Shown here: positions 14,752-23,648 of the stretch, piece by piece
Layout: the number at the start of each line of letters is the position of its first letter
Position numbering within the stretch: position 1 is the first letter of the stretch
NCBI GenBank assembly: GCA_913043255.1
Contig: CAJWLK010000007.1
Location: 61,421-125,420 of the forward strand
DNA from: an uncultured Gemmatimonadota bacterium
GTDB taxonomy: Bacteria > Gemmatimonadota > Gemmatimonadetes > Palauibacterales > Palauibacteraceae
Length of the DNA: 64,000 nucleotides
Direction of reading: 5' to 3'
Translations under genes and position numbers: made by a program
Notes under the pieces: generated by a model
Seen by the model: only the letters and a program-made list of their open reading frames with translations
Databases searched by the model: none
What the model was told of the DNA's origin: nothing

Positions 14752-17235
14752 TCACCTACCGTCGTTGGACACCTCTTCCTGCACAGTAACGGGAACTACC
14801 CTCTTCATCTGAAACGCATCGCTTTGGGCAACCCCAAAAATCAATGACGAAATTTTATAGCCATCGCTCGCGGCATCTTCCACGATCGCACGTATCGCTG
14901 GCTGATCATAATACTCTACCCTGCGTCCAAGTGCGTAGGCCATAAGGTTTTCGGTAAAATTTCTCACAAGAGGCAAGGGGCGCTTGAGCAACGCATCCAC
15001 GAGTTCACGCGGGCTCGAGACTAATGTCCCATCGTAAAAATCTCCTCGTGTGTCGACCGGCATCCCGTTTTCTCTTATACGCCACTTCCCTGTCACATCG
15101 AACTGGTCGAGCGCTAACCCGATCGGGTCCATAAATCGGTGACACGATCGGCACGCCGGACTGGACCTGTGGAGTTCCATCCGTTCCCGGGTAGTCAGCA
15201 ATCGACCGTCTTTCGCGCCCTCTGTCTCGTCTAAATCCGGAATTCCCGGCGGGGGCGGTGGTGGTGGCGTCCCAAGCAGGACTTCCATGACCCATTTGCC
15301 CCGAAGGACCGGTGATGTACGGTTCGCCATCGACGTCAGGACGAGTACACTGCCATGCCCGAAAAGTCCTACCCTTGAACCATTCGGATAATTCACTCGT
15401 CGAAAGCGTTCACCGGTCACATCAGGGAAGTCATAGTGTCTTGCAAGTCGCTCATTAACGAAGGTGTAGTCCGCGCTAAATAGCTCAAGCATGCTCTTCT
15501 CTTCGTGAACTAAGCTCGAAAAGAACACTTCCGTTTCGCGCTGCATGGCTGTTGCAAGGTTTTCATCGAAGTTGGGATAGAAGTTGGGGTCAGGCCGAAC
15601 CTTGTGTAGGTCCTGAAGACGGAGCCACTGTGCGACGAATCGCGAGCCAAGTGCCTCTGATCGAGCATCCGCAATCATTCGGTGCACTTGCTTATCTAGC
15701 TCAGCAGGATCGGACAATCGCCCTTCTAACGCGACCGTTCGCAACTCATCGTCAGGCGGTAACCCCCATAGGAAGAACGACAGCCGTGTCGCTAAATCTA
15801 GACCGTCAAGTCGGTAGTTTTGCCCTTCCACTACGTTTGCTGGCTCGCGTTCAAGACGAAGCACGAAGTAAGGGCTCACGAGTATGGCTTCCAACGCCAT
15901 ACGTATACCAACTTCGAACCCACCTTGCTCGGAACCCGTCGCGTAGAAACTCATGAGGCCATCGATCTCGTTCGGCATAACCGGTCGTCGATAGGCTTTC
16001 GTCGCGAGTTCCGTGAGAATCCTGCGTGCGCAGGGTTGCTCTTCACTGGGTGACGTTGGGCGACAGGTGAAGATCCTCTGACGGATATGCGAGTCAGACA
16101 CACCCGTAACATTGTATGGCCCGCCGATAACCAGGCTCTGTAAGTGCGGGAGTGTTGTAATGCCCGCCCCTCCCGAGCCCCCGCCAGCATTCGACCATTC
16201 ATGTGGACGAATCAGATCTTCGTATGGACCCTCAGCTTTCCGGATGAACGCAACAGACACCTTGTGTTGACCCGCACGTATGAAGACAGGATCGCTTCGG
16301 ATAGGCGTGAAACCACGTTCATCGGCACCACCGCCACGCCGCGTGTAGTGAAGTAACGAAACCCGTTCACCGCTAACTGAGATGTCAACATCTTCGAGTC
16401 TTGCATTATTACCGGATGCGAATGTGAGTTCAAACACATATTCCGCATCGGCCGGAAACACGTGATCGGTGACCATCCCACCGCGAGTTCCGTAGGGCGC
16501 TCCCTCCACATGATCCCATGGGTGTTGAGAGACATATGGAGAATTTTTATACGTGGTGTTGATCGGGGGGGCATCTCTATCGCCAATAGCCATCCGACTA
16601 ATATCCGAGGCCCCGTTGAGATACGAGTCGACCAGTGTAGGCGAGAACGCCTGTACGTCGGCGATATTATCGAAGTTTGCACTCATTTGATCGAGCGGGA
16701 GCCAGTCCCCCGCATCGATGTCTAGCCCGAGCAGGTCCTTAATCGCTCGTTCATACTCAGGACGGTTAAGTCGCTGGAAAGTGCGACCCCCTGGATTTGG
16801 GTTCTGATAGGCTCTTTCATCTACGATCTGCTCGAGCGTTTCGGCTAGGGCTAAGAGTGTATCCTCCGCAGGTCTCCGAGTACCCGGGGGCGGCATCATT
16901 CCCGCCCGAAGCTTCCGGATCATTTTTTCGGCAATCTCGGGTTTCTGGTCCGCCGCCGTTACTTCAAAATCTTCGAGCGACAAATTGCCTCGCAGTCGCT
17001 CGTCATTATGGCAGCGAACACAGACCGTCTGCACTACTTCATCGAGGCTCTCAGACACAGACATATTGTGCCCAAACACGGTCGTCGCAGAAACATTTAG
17101 GGTAGATGCTACATGGGCTACTGTAGCCACCCGATCAACCGTTTCAAGGGCCCTCTGCTGCAAGCCGCAGAGGGGTGTAAAAGCACCCACTGCGATCCAG
17201 CCAAGACAAGGTGACAGAACTGTGAGATTCTTCAT
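14752..17235 (-). CDS. DUF1592-type multidomain protein with c-type heme motifs
   Basis: This large exported protein has the domain series known as DUF1587–DUF1595–DUF1592–DUF1588–DUF1585. A signal segment lies at the start. A c-type heme motif CVRCHN follows at about 71–76 with GNLSLEDFEV, and the NRPEYERAIKDLLGLDIDAGD block marks DUF1587. Later come SFFLWGLPPDDEL and RFVAQWLRLQDLHKVRPDP (DUF1592), PVLRGKWVMEVLLGTPPPPPP with CRSCHRFMDPIG, a second CxxCH (DUF1588), and GRRVEYYDQPAIRAIV (DUF1585). The family is thought to include periplasmic redox or polymer-degrading proteins, but function is unproven. It is first in the operon with DUF1552 and ankyrin genes. Confidence 0.88.
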   Translation of the reverse strand: MKNLTVLSPCLGWIAVGAFTPLCGLQQRALETVDRVATVAHVASTLNVSATTVFGHNMSVSESLDEVVQTVCVRCHNDERLRGNLSLEDFEVTAADQKPEIAEKMIRKLRAGMMPPPGTRRPAEDTLLALAETLEQIVDERAYQNPNPGGRTFQRLNRPEYERAIKDLLGLDIDAGDWLPLDQMSANFDNIADVQAFSPTLVDSYLNGASDISRMAIGDRDAPPINTTYKNSPYVSQHPWDHVEGAPYGTRGGMVTDHVFPADAEYVFELTFASGNNARLEDVDISVSGERVSLLHYTRRGGGADERGFTPIRSDPVFIRAGQHKVSVAFIRKAEGPYEDLIRPHEWSNAGGGSGGAGITTLPHLQSLVIGGPYNVTGVSDSHIRQRIFTCRPTSPSEEQPCARRILTELATKAYRRPVMPNEIDGLMSFYATGSEQGGFEVGIRMALEAILVSPYFVLRLEREPANVVEGQNYRLDGLDLATRLSFFLWGLPPDDELRTVALEGRLSDPAELDKQVHRMIADARSEALGSRFVAQWLRLQDLHKVRPDPNFYPNFDENLATAMQRETEVFFSSLVHEEKSMLELFSADYTFVNERLARHYDFPDVTGERFRRVNYPNGSRVGLFGHGSVLVLTSMANRTSPVLRGKWVMEVLLGTPPPPPPPGIPDLDETEGAKDGRLLTTRERMELHRSSPACRSCHRFMDPIGLALDQFDVTGKWRIRENGMPVDTRGDFYDGTLVSSPRELVDALLKRPLPLVRNFTENLMAYALGRRVEYYDQPAIRAIVEDAASDGYKISSLIFGVAQSDAFQMKRVVPVTVQEEVSNDGR

Positions 17236-17355
17236 ACGTTCCGGTTCCCCAGGGTATAACTACTTATACGCTAATTCCTAGCCGCAGTGCACCGCAAGCG
17301 CTTATAAACAGGCAGTTTCCACTTCTCTCACGGGACACACAGAACGCACGGGATG

Positions 17356-18579
17356 TTAAGACCTACGCCAGCGCACCATTTCAGGAGTGATTTCGGACAC
17401 CTTTTTTGCGCCAAGTAACGCCATGGACCGCCTAAATCCTTCATCAAACCACTTGAGAACCAGATCTACCCCTTGTTCTCCACCTGCCCCGAGAGCATAG
17501 AAATAAGCGCGACCAGCCAGACAAGCTTTTGCGCCCAGGGCTATTGCTTTGGCAATATCACTCCCCCTTCGTATACCACCATCGCACATTACATCGAGAC
17601 GATGACCGACCTCGTCAGCAACCGGCTTGACGAGTTCAAGTGTTGGGGGAGCATCGTCCAGCTGCCGACCGCCATGGTTTGAAAGTACAATGCCGTCAAC
17701 GCCCATATCTGCGGAGAGCACAGCATCTTCCAGAGTCTGGATCCCTTTGAGCACAATCGGCCCATCCCAAATAGACCGCAGCCAATCAATGTCTTTCCAA
17801 ACCAGCCGTGGGTCGAACTGTTTGTTTACGTACTCGGCCAGGCCCATCGCATCTACACCGCCCGCATCAGAGTCAACATCTTTGCGCACCGCGCTCGAAA
17901 AAATGATTGGCCCACCGCGCAGAAAATCCCATGTCCACCCCGGATTTCTAACGCCATCTATGATCGTATCGAGCCCGAGTTTTGGTGGAAGCGTGAAACC
18001 AAATCGCACGTCACGCTCTCTTCGTCCCAAAACAGGCACATCAACCGTAATAAGGAGAGTCTCAAATCCTGCCTCGCGAGCGCGTTCTATAAGTTCCTGT
18101 ACAAGCCCACGATCCTTCCAAACATATACTTGAAACCACTTTGCCCCGGAGTTGACCGCAGCGACTTCCTCAATCGACCTCGTGCCAAGTGTCGACAAGC
18201 TGTAAGTGATGTCGGCTCGGTCTGCTGCACGAGCCACGGCGAGTTCACCCTGCGAATCAGCGATTCGACTGAAACCGGTGGGCGCCAACACGAGTGGCAT
18301 CTTGATCGGATGACCAAGTAACGTCGTGCTTGGGTCAACATCGGTCACATCTCTTAGAACACGCGGCCGAAATTCGAGTCTATGGTATGCATCACAGTTC
18401 CGAACGCCCGTACGCTCGTCCTCCGCAGCCCCATCGATATACCCGAACACACCCTTCGGCAAACGCCGCTCGGCGAGGGTTCGCAGGTCCTCAACACTGG
18501 CGCAACGCGCCAACCGTCGAGCAACCGGGTCCGTCTCGAACTTCCGAAATCGGATGACTGATCGTAGCGTCTTGAACAT
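17356..18579 (-). CDS. FMN-dependent alpha-hydroxy-acid oxidase/dehydrogenase (LldD-like)
   Basis: This belongs to the FMN-dependent alpha-hydroxy-acid dehydrogenase family (L-lactate dehydrogenase, glycolate oxidase and relatives). Visible family features are the N-terminal VEDLRTLAERRLPKGVFGYIDGAAEDE, PLVLAPTGFSRIADSQGE, FQVYVWKDRGL, the FMN-lysine segment IVLKGIQTLEDA, and the catalytic His region IVLSNHGGRQLDDAP with MCDGGIRRGSDIAKA. The frame extends to 18654, but AGGA placed six bases before the ATG at 18579 (MFKTLRSVIRF) favours that start, giving 407 residues. It probably oxidises L-lactate or a related 2-hydroxy acid at the inner membrane. Substrate is not certain from sequence. Confidence 0.85.
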   Translation of the reverse strand: MFKTLRSVIRFRKFETDPVARRLARCASVEDLRTLAERRLPKGVFGYIDGAAEDERTGVRNCDAYHRLEFRPRVLRDVTDVDPSTTLLGHPIKMPLVLAPTGFSRIADSQGELAVARAADRADITYSLSTLGTRSIEEVAAVNSGAKWFQVYVWKDRGLVQELIERAREAGFETLLITVDVPVLGRRERDVRFGFTLPPKLGLDTIIDGVRNPGWTWDFLRGGPIIFSSAVRKDVDSDAGGVDAMGLAEYVNKQFDPRLVWKDIDWLRSIWDGPIVLKGIQTLEDAVLSADMGVDGIVLSNHGGRQLDDAPPTLELVKPVADEVGHRLDVMCDGGIRRGSDIAKAIALGAKACLAGRAYFYALGAGGEQGVDLVLKWFDEGFRRSMALLGAKKVSEITPEMVRWRRS

Positions 18580-18763
18580 CGACATTCCTAGGCTAATAGA
18601 TTGTTGAATGCTCAACCGGTACGCAGGATAGTGGGGATATGGCAAGCCCCCCATCTCTTGACTGACAAATCAAACCTTTGCCGATTGACCAAATCTTTTA
18701 TAAAACATCATAAGAAGTACTCGTGCAGTAAGTCTTACATTATCTGAAGGGAAAACCAGTAGC

Positions 18764-19627
18764 ATGACATTCAATAGAAAAACTCTGACATGCTTGATTC
18801 TGTTGGCAATTGTACTCGTTGGGACGGCTCAAGCTCATACCATGTTCCTCAAGTTGGACAGCTATTTTCTGGCAGAAAACTCCTCCGCGATGGTCCAACT
18901 TATCAACGGTGATTTTGATGTGAGCGAAAACGCAATCGCCCGCAATCGCATGCTCGATGTCAGCATCGTGGGGCCCGATGGGACAATGCACCCTCCCACG
19001 TCGGCATGGCGCGATAGTGCCTTGTATGAAGCAAGCGTGGAGGAAATCGACACTGCCGTGCTCAGTTTCGAGACCGGCTCTGCCGGAACGTATGTATTAG
19101 GGATTTCGACCGCAGCAACGGTATTTACACTCACGGCAGACGAATTCAATGAGTACCTAGCGCATGACCGGATTGTTGATGCGATCGAACAGCGAAAAAC
19201 AGCGGGCAAATGGGATGATGAGGCAACCGAACGCTACAGTAAGCACGTGAAAGCGATAGTTCAGGTCGGTGAACAAAGGAGTGCAGATTTCTCGCACGAG
19301 CTTGAATATCCTGCCGAGTTCGTTCCACTTCAGAATCCTTATGAACTTGGAGTCGGTGACGAATTGCAAGTACAATTTCTCCGTGCTGGTCAGCCAGTTG
19401 CGAACCAGATTGTCTATGCAAGCCATGAAAATTACCACTCACATGGCGAGAACGACGAACACACGGAAGCCGTGAACACGCGCACCAATTCTCAAGGGGT
19501 CGCTTCGATTCCAATCAACGCCTCAGGGCAGTGGTACATCCGCACCATCCATATGGTGGAGACTACAACTGAGCCCGACGTGGATTATGAGTCGAACTGG
19601 GCCACACTAACGTTCGCGATCCGTTGA
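18764..19627 (+). CDS. DUF4198 family exported protein
   Basis: A signal peptide ending in GTAQA is followed by HTMFLKLDSYFLAENSSAMV, the hallmark start of DUF4198 proteins. The C-terminal third (ELGVGDELQVQFLRAGQPVANQIVYAS, then NSQGVASIPINASGQWYIRTIHM) forms a carboxypeptidase-regulatory or Ig-like sandwich typical of the family. A His-rich stretch (ENYHSHGENDEHTE) between strands could bind metal; some DUF4198 proteins sit next to metal transport genes, but there is none here. It is transcribed alone and ends 50 bp from the convergent HU gene. Function is unknown; a periplasmic metal- or ligand-binding role is an inference. Confidence 0.8.
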   Translation: MTFNRKTLTCLILLAIVLVGTAQAHTMFLKLDSYFLAENSSAMVQLINGDFDVSENAIARNRMLDVSIVGPDGTMHPPTSAWRDSALYEASVEEIDTAVLSFETGSAGTYVLGISTAATVFTLTADEFNEYLAHDRIVDAIEQRKTAGKWDDEATERYSKHVKAIVQVGEQRSADFSHELEYPAEFVPLQNPYELGVGDELQVQFLRAGQPVANQIVYASHENYHSHGENDEHTEAVNTRTNSQGVASIPINASGQWYIRTIHMVETTTEPDVDYESNWATLTFAIR

Positions 19628-19676
19628 CTCCTAGTGGGGCAAACGCCCTAAACTATGGGACCGCCAACTTACAAGT

Positions 19677-20048
19677 TTAGCCGCGCCACCATCCCCCTGT
19701 TGATCCCGTATCTTCCGGCGCGCTAGGCGTTTCTTCCGGCGCGTCGGTTGGGGTCAATGCGGACACCGCACTCTTTAGGCCCTGAGCTGGCTTAAACGTT
19801 GGCACTGCACGAGCCGAGATCCAAATAGTTTCTCCAGACTGCGGATTCCGTCCCTTCCGGGCCTTTCGAACTCGTGTGTCGAACTTCCCGAACCCGGTGA
19901 TAGTAAACGCTCTGCCTGAACCAAGCTCAGTCGCGATAATCCCGCGACCAGACTCCGAGGCGAAGATACACTCGAGGACCTCAGTTGCTTTCGCTTTAGA
20001 GAGATCGGTTTTGGCTGCAAGTGTCGCTGCAAAATCGTCCTTGGTCAT
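19677..20048 (-). CDS. HU/IHF-family DNA-binding protein with C-terminal extension
   Basis: The first ~95 residues match HU-type histone-like proteins: MTKDDFAATLAAKTDLSKAKA, the beta-arm entry FTITGFGKFDTRVRKARKGRNP, then ETIWISARAVPTFKPAQGLK, where the more common sequence ends in K-rich residues. The last ~28 residues (PTDAPEETPSAPEDTGSTGG) are an acidic, flexible extension not present in standard HU of about 90 residues. HU bends and compacts DNA. The ATG overlaps by four bases (ATGA) the stop of a 40-codon upstream ORF that has its own strong ribosome binding site, so HU synthesis is probably coupled to that ORF. Confidence 0.9.
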   Translation of the reverse strand: MTKDDFAATLAAKTDLSKAKATEVLECIFASESGRGIIATELGSGRAFTITGFGKFDTRVRKARKGRNPQSGETIWISARAVPTFKPAQGLKSAVSALTPTDAPEETPSAPEDTGSTGGWWRG

Positions 20049-20167
20049 CCTGGCACCTCCGGTGGGGTGATTGACCGATGCTCGGAGGCGTCTGCAAGAT
20101 GGGGCAAGGGGGCAAAATGACCAGCCTCGAGAGAACTCGAGGAGTCGAGCTGCAAGATCTTACTCAT
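20045..20167 (-). CDS. 40-residue leader ORF coupled to the HU gene
   Basis: This short ORF begins with ATG at 20167, five bases after a strong GGAGGTG (20173–20179), and ends in a TGA that overlaps the HU start codon (ATGA). The protein starts MSKILQLDSSSSLEAGHF and ends SITPPEVPG; I recognise no domain. The HU ribosome binding site lies inside its last codons (CCG GAG GTG), and the 10-mer GCACCTCCGG (plus strand) occurs at both start sites with identical spacing. A 7-bp hairpin arm pair (20125–20131 and 20136–20142) lies inside the ORF. It may be a real small protein or a leader peptide that sets HU output. Coding status is inferred only from the start signals and the overlap. Confidence 0.6.
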   Translation of the reverse strand: MSKILQLDSSSSLEAGHFAPLPHLADASEHRSITPPEVPG

Positions 20168-20205
20168 CTGTGCACCTCCGGACAGGCGCACGGACAGGAC
20201 CCCAT

Positions 20206-20235
20206 ATTATGGCTGACGTGGGCAACCTAAGTCAA
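20206..20235 (-). promoter_or_regulatory. Probable sigma-70-type promoter of the leader ORF–HU unit
   Basis: On the minus strand TTGACT (20230–20235) is followed after 18 bases by CATAAT (20206–20211), a near-consensus –35/–10 pair. It sits between the ppsA stop and the HU leader ORF, about 40 bases upstream of that ORF's start, so HU is probably transcribed independently of ppsA. Confidence 0.55.
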
Positions 20236-20262
20236 GATCCTATAATACCTTGACCGAGTCGG

Positions 20263-22659
20263 TCACGTATCCTCTCCCGCCAAGGAGAGCCAAGTTTCTA
20301 CAACTGTATCAGGGTTGAGCGACATACTCTCGATACCCTCGCCCAGAAGCCATTGAGCCAACTCAGGATGATCCGAGGGCCCCTGGCCGCAAATGCCGAT
20401 GTATTTACCAGCCTTTGTGCAGGCCGCGATTGCCATAGATAGCATCACCTTTACCGCATCATCACGTTCATCAAAAGTCTCCGCAATGAAACTGGAATCG
20501 CGGTCCAATCCAAGCGTGAGTTGCGTCATATCGTTCGATCCAATGGACATTCCATCAAAGTGCGCAAGAAATTCGTCAGCCAGAATGGCGTTTGAAGGAA
20601 GTTCACACATCATGATAAGATGGAGTCCATTTTGACCACGCTCAAGTCCATTTTCCTTCAAAAGTTTGACCACGGCCTCCGCCTCCGACACAGTTCGCAC
20701 AAACGGAACCATCACCCAGACGTTCTCAAGGCCAATTTGTTCGCGAACGCGTTTGAGTGCCTGGCACTCTAGTTCGAACGCCGGCCGGAAACTGTCCGCC
20801 ACATATCTAGATGCTCCACGAAAGCCTAACATCGGATTCTCTTCGTGTGGCTCATAGCGTTGTCCACCCAACAGATTTGCGTATTCGTTAGATTTGAAAT
20901 CCGACAAACGAACAATTACGGGCTCCGGAGCAAAAGCGGCAGCAATGGTACTAATCCCCTCAGTAAGTTTTTCCACATAAAAGCCGACCGGATCATCGTA
21001 CCCAGCCATCAGCGTATGGATCTCCGCCTTGAGTTCGACGGGTAGGGAGTCAAACTCAAGTAAAGCCAAAGGGTGCACTCCAATCATGCGATTGATGATG
21101 AACTCGAGCCTTGCTAGCCCCACTCCGTGGTTTGGAATTGCAGCAAAATCAAAAGCCCTATCGGGGTTGCCCACGTTAAGCATGATTTTGACAGGGATTT
21201 CGGGAAGTATCTCTACCTCTAGAGTGCCTCGCTCGAAGTCGAGTGCCCCTTCATACACATAACCAGTGTCCCCTTCGGCACAAGACACCGTAACAGACGC
21301 CCCATCTTTGATACCTTTAGTGGCCTCATTACACCCGACCACAGCGGGAATCCCAAGTTCTCGCGCAATGATTGCCGCATGACAGGTTCTACCGCCACGA
21401 TCGGTCACTACAGCTGCCGCTCGTGTCAAAATTGGCTCCCAGTCGGGGTCCGTCATATCGGTCACCAAAATGTCTCCCGATCGAAAACGACCGATATCTC
21501 TTACCGAATCAAGCACACGCGCAGAGCCACTCCCAATTCGCCCTCCAATACTTCGACCTTCAGCTAGAATCTTTCCTTTCCCTTTGAGGGTGTACTGTTC
21601 GATCACTTTGCCCGTTCGACTTTTAACGGTTTCTGGACGCGCCTGTAAAATCCGCAGGCGACCGTCCGAACCATCTTTTGCCCACTCGATGTCCATCGGA
21701 CGTCCGTAGTGATCCTCAATGAGAAGTGCCTGTCTAGCCAGTTCAAGGACTTCATCGTCCGTGAGTGAGAATCGTTGCCGGTCTTCTTCGGGCACATCTA
21801 CCGTCTTCACAGTGTCACCCGATCCATCAGCTCTATCGTCGTAGACAAGCTTGATCATCTTGCTCCCCAAGGTGCGCCGCAGAATAGCAGGGCGACCTGC
21901 CCGGAGAGCCGGTTTGTATACATAGAATTCATCTGGATTGACAGCGCCTTGAACAATGGTCTCACCGAGTCCATACGCGCTCGTAATGAAGACGACATCA
22001 CGAAAACCCGACTCTGTGTCGAGCGTAAACATCACACCACTCGACCCTAGGTCGGCCCGCACCATACGCTGTACACCGACAGACAACATGACGTCCCGGT
22101 GCGCGAACCCGTGGTGAACACGATATGCGATTGCGCGATCACTGAAGAGCGAAGCGTAGACATCGTGTACTGCCCGTAATACGGCTTCAATCCCGAATAC
22201 ATTTAGATACGTGTCCTGTTGGCCTGCAAATGAGGCTTCAGGCAAATCTTCAGCCGTAGCAGAGGAGCGGACGGCGACAGAAAGAGCGCCTTTGGATTCC
22301 GAGACGCGGTTATCACCTGAAACCGCATCCTCTAAACCAAGATACGCTTCCTCAATTTCTCTACAAAAACCCTCCGGCAGTGGTGTGTCGATAACCCACT
22401 GGCGCACGGTGCTACCTGCCTTTGACAAAGCCTCGATGTCCTCAACATCGAGTGTGTCGAGAAGATCGTGAATGCGCTCGCCAAGCCCACCGGCCAAAAA
22501 CTCACGAAACGCCTGTGCCGTGATAGCGAACCCGCCGGGAACATTGACTCCAGCTGCGGAAAGGTTCGCAATCATCTCACCCAATGAGGCGTTCTTTCCT
22601 CCAACCAAATCCAGATCCGACAGGCCTAATCTTTCAAGAGGAACAATGTTGGACGTCAA
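20263..22659 (-). CDS. ppsA: Phosphoenolpyruvate synthase
   Basis: This enzyme makes phosphoenolpyruvate from pyruvate, ATP and water, feeding gluconeogenesis. Its nucleotide-binding domain opens with [15 protein letters not shown] and contains [20 protein letters not shown]. The swivelling phosphohistidine motif [14 protein letters not shown] has its His near residue 427. The C-terminal TIM barrel carries [18 protein letters not shown] and the catalytic [10 protein letters not shown]. The frame can be extended to a GTG at 22710, but AGGAAGG five bases before a TTG at 22659 supports starting there (about 798 residues). The divergent neighbour is its known regulator PpsR, which supports the assignment. 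Confidence 0.93.
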   Translation of the reverse strand: MTSNIVPLERLGLSDLDLVGGKNASLGEMIANLSAAGVNVPGGFAITAQAFREFLAGGLGERIHDLLDTLDVEDIEALSKAGSTVRQWVIDTPLPEGFCREIEEAYLGLEDAVSGDNRVSESKGALSVAVRSSATAEDLPEASFAGQQDTYLNVFGIEAVLRAVHDVYASLFSDRAIAYRVHHGFAHRDVMLSVGVQRMVRADLGSSGVMFTLDTESGFRDVVFITSAYGLGETIVQGAVNPDEFYVYKPALRAGRPAILRRTLGSKMIKLVYDDRADGSGDTVKTVDVPEEDRQRFSLTDDEVLELARQALLIEDHYGRPMDIEWAKDGSDGRLRILQARPETVKSRTGKVIEQYTLKGKGKILAEGRSIGGRIGSGSARVLDSVRDIGRFRSGDILVTDMTDPDWEPILTRAAAVVTDRGGRTCHAAIIARELGIPAVVGCNEATKGIKDGASVTVSCAEGDTGYVYEGALDFERGTLEVEILPEIPVKIMLNVGNPDRAFDFAAIPNHGVGLARLEFIINRMIGVHPLALLEFDSLPVELKAEIHTLMAGYDDPVGFYVEKLTEGISTIAAAFAPEPVIVRLSDFKSNEYANLLGGQRYEPHEENPMLGFRGASRYVADSFRPAFELECQALKRVREQIGLENVWVMVPFVRTVSEAEAVVKLLKENGLERGQNGLHLIMMCELPSNAILADEFLAHFDGMSIGSNDMTQLTLGLDRDSSFIAETFDERDDAVKVMLSMAIAACTKAGKYIGICGQGPSDHPELAQWLLGEGIESMSLNPDTVVETWLSLAGEDT

Positions 22660-22735
22660 AATGACCTTCCTAGGTAATCTCCATAAATCCGAGATGCTTG
22701 TCCTGAGCACTGGGAGGTGGGAGAATCAGGTATAT

Positions 22736-23560
22736 ATGAGTAAACGTACCGTATTCTTCGTCTCCGACCACTCGGGCGTCACGGCTGAGACACTGGGTCA
22801 TAGCCTGATCACCCAGTTCGATGCATCCGAGTTCCAAAAAACCACCGTACCATTCGTATCCACGCTCGATAAGGCAATACAAGCCGTTGCATTGATCAAC
22901 GCAACGGCTAACTCTGATGGATATCCACCCATCGTCTTTAGTACACTCGTTCAGGATGACATTCGTGATGTGGTTCGAGGCAGCAATGCGCTCTTCCTCG
23001 ATTTCTTCGATTCTTTCCTCGGACCCCTTGAACGGGAGTTGGGGATGACTTCAACCCACGCTATGGGTGTAGCTCACGGTATGCAGGACACACAGAAGTA
23101 TGATCGTCGTATCGATGCCACCAATTTTGCTCTTGTACACGATGACGGAGCTAACCCAGAGGGCTACGAACAGGCAGACATTATCCTCATCGGCGTGTCT
23201 CGATCAGGTAAAACGCCTACCTGTCTGTATGTGGCACTCCAATACGGTGTGTATGCAGCGAATCTTCCACTAACTGAAGAAAACCTCGAGGGACGACGTA
23301 CGCCTCCGGAAATAGCACAGCACCGATCCAAGATGTATGGGCTCACCATTGAACCCAAGCGCTTGGAGGCCATCCGGGCTGAGAGACGCCATGGAAGCCG
23401 GTACGCATCACCCAACCAAGTCAGCTACGAAGTCCGGCAGGCGGAAGCGCTCTTCGAAAGACTAGGGATTCCGTTTGTCGACACAACCAATTGCTCCATT
23501 GAGGAGTTGGCGAGTCGTATCCTCAATGAGACCGGAGTGAAGCGAACGGGTCTCGCTTAG
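22736..23560 (+). CDS. ppsR: Phosphoenolpyruvate synthase regulatory protein (DUF299 kinase/pyrophosphorylase)
   Basis: This 274-residue protein matches the PpsR/PDRP family, a bifunctional enzyme that inactivates PEP synthase or PPDK by ADP-dependent phosphorylation and reactivates it by phosphorolysis. The start MSKRTVFFVSDHSGVTAETLGHS is the family hallmark, and the nucleotide-binding P-loop GVSRSGKT is at 153–160. Later RRHGSRYASPNQVSYEV and the C-terminal FVDTTNCSIEELASRIL also match. The open frame extends far upstream, but the family start is the ATG at 22736. It is divergent from ppsA, so enzyme and regulator share one intergenic control region of at most about 75 bp. Confidence 0.93.
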   Translation: MSKRTVFFVSDHSGVTAETLGHSLITQFDASEFQKTTVPFVSTLDKAIQAVALINATANSDGYPPIVFSTLVQDDIRDVVRGSNALFLDFFDSFLGPLERELGMTSTHAMGVAHGMQDTQKYDRRIDATNFALVHDDGANPEGYEQADIILIGVSRSGKTPTCLYVALQYGVYAANLPLTEENLEGRRTPPEIAQHRSKMYGLTIEPKRLEAIRAERRHGSRYASPNQVSYEVRQAEALFERLGIPFVDTTNCSIEELASRILNETGVKRTGLA

Positions 23561-23648
23561 ACTACACCTAAAGGCATTGCCTAGAGGTGGTCGAGCAACT
23601 GAGCTTGCTCAAGCTGTTTTTCGTTCCTACAAGCTCGGAGTAATCGCT

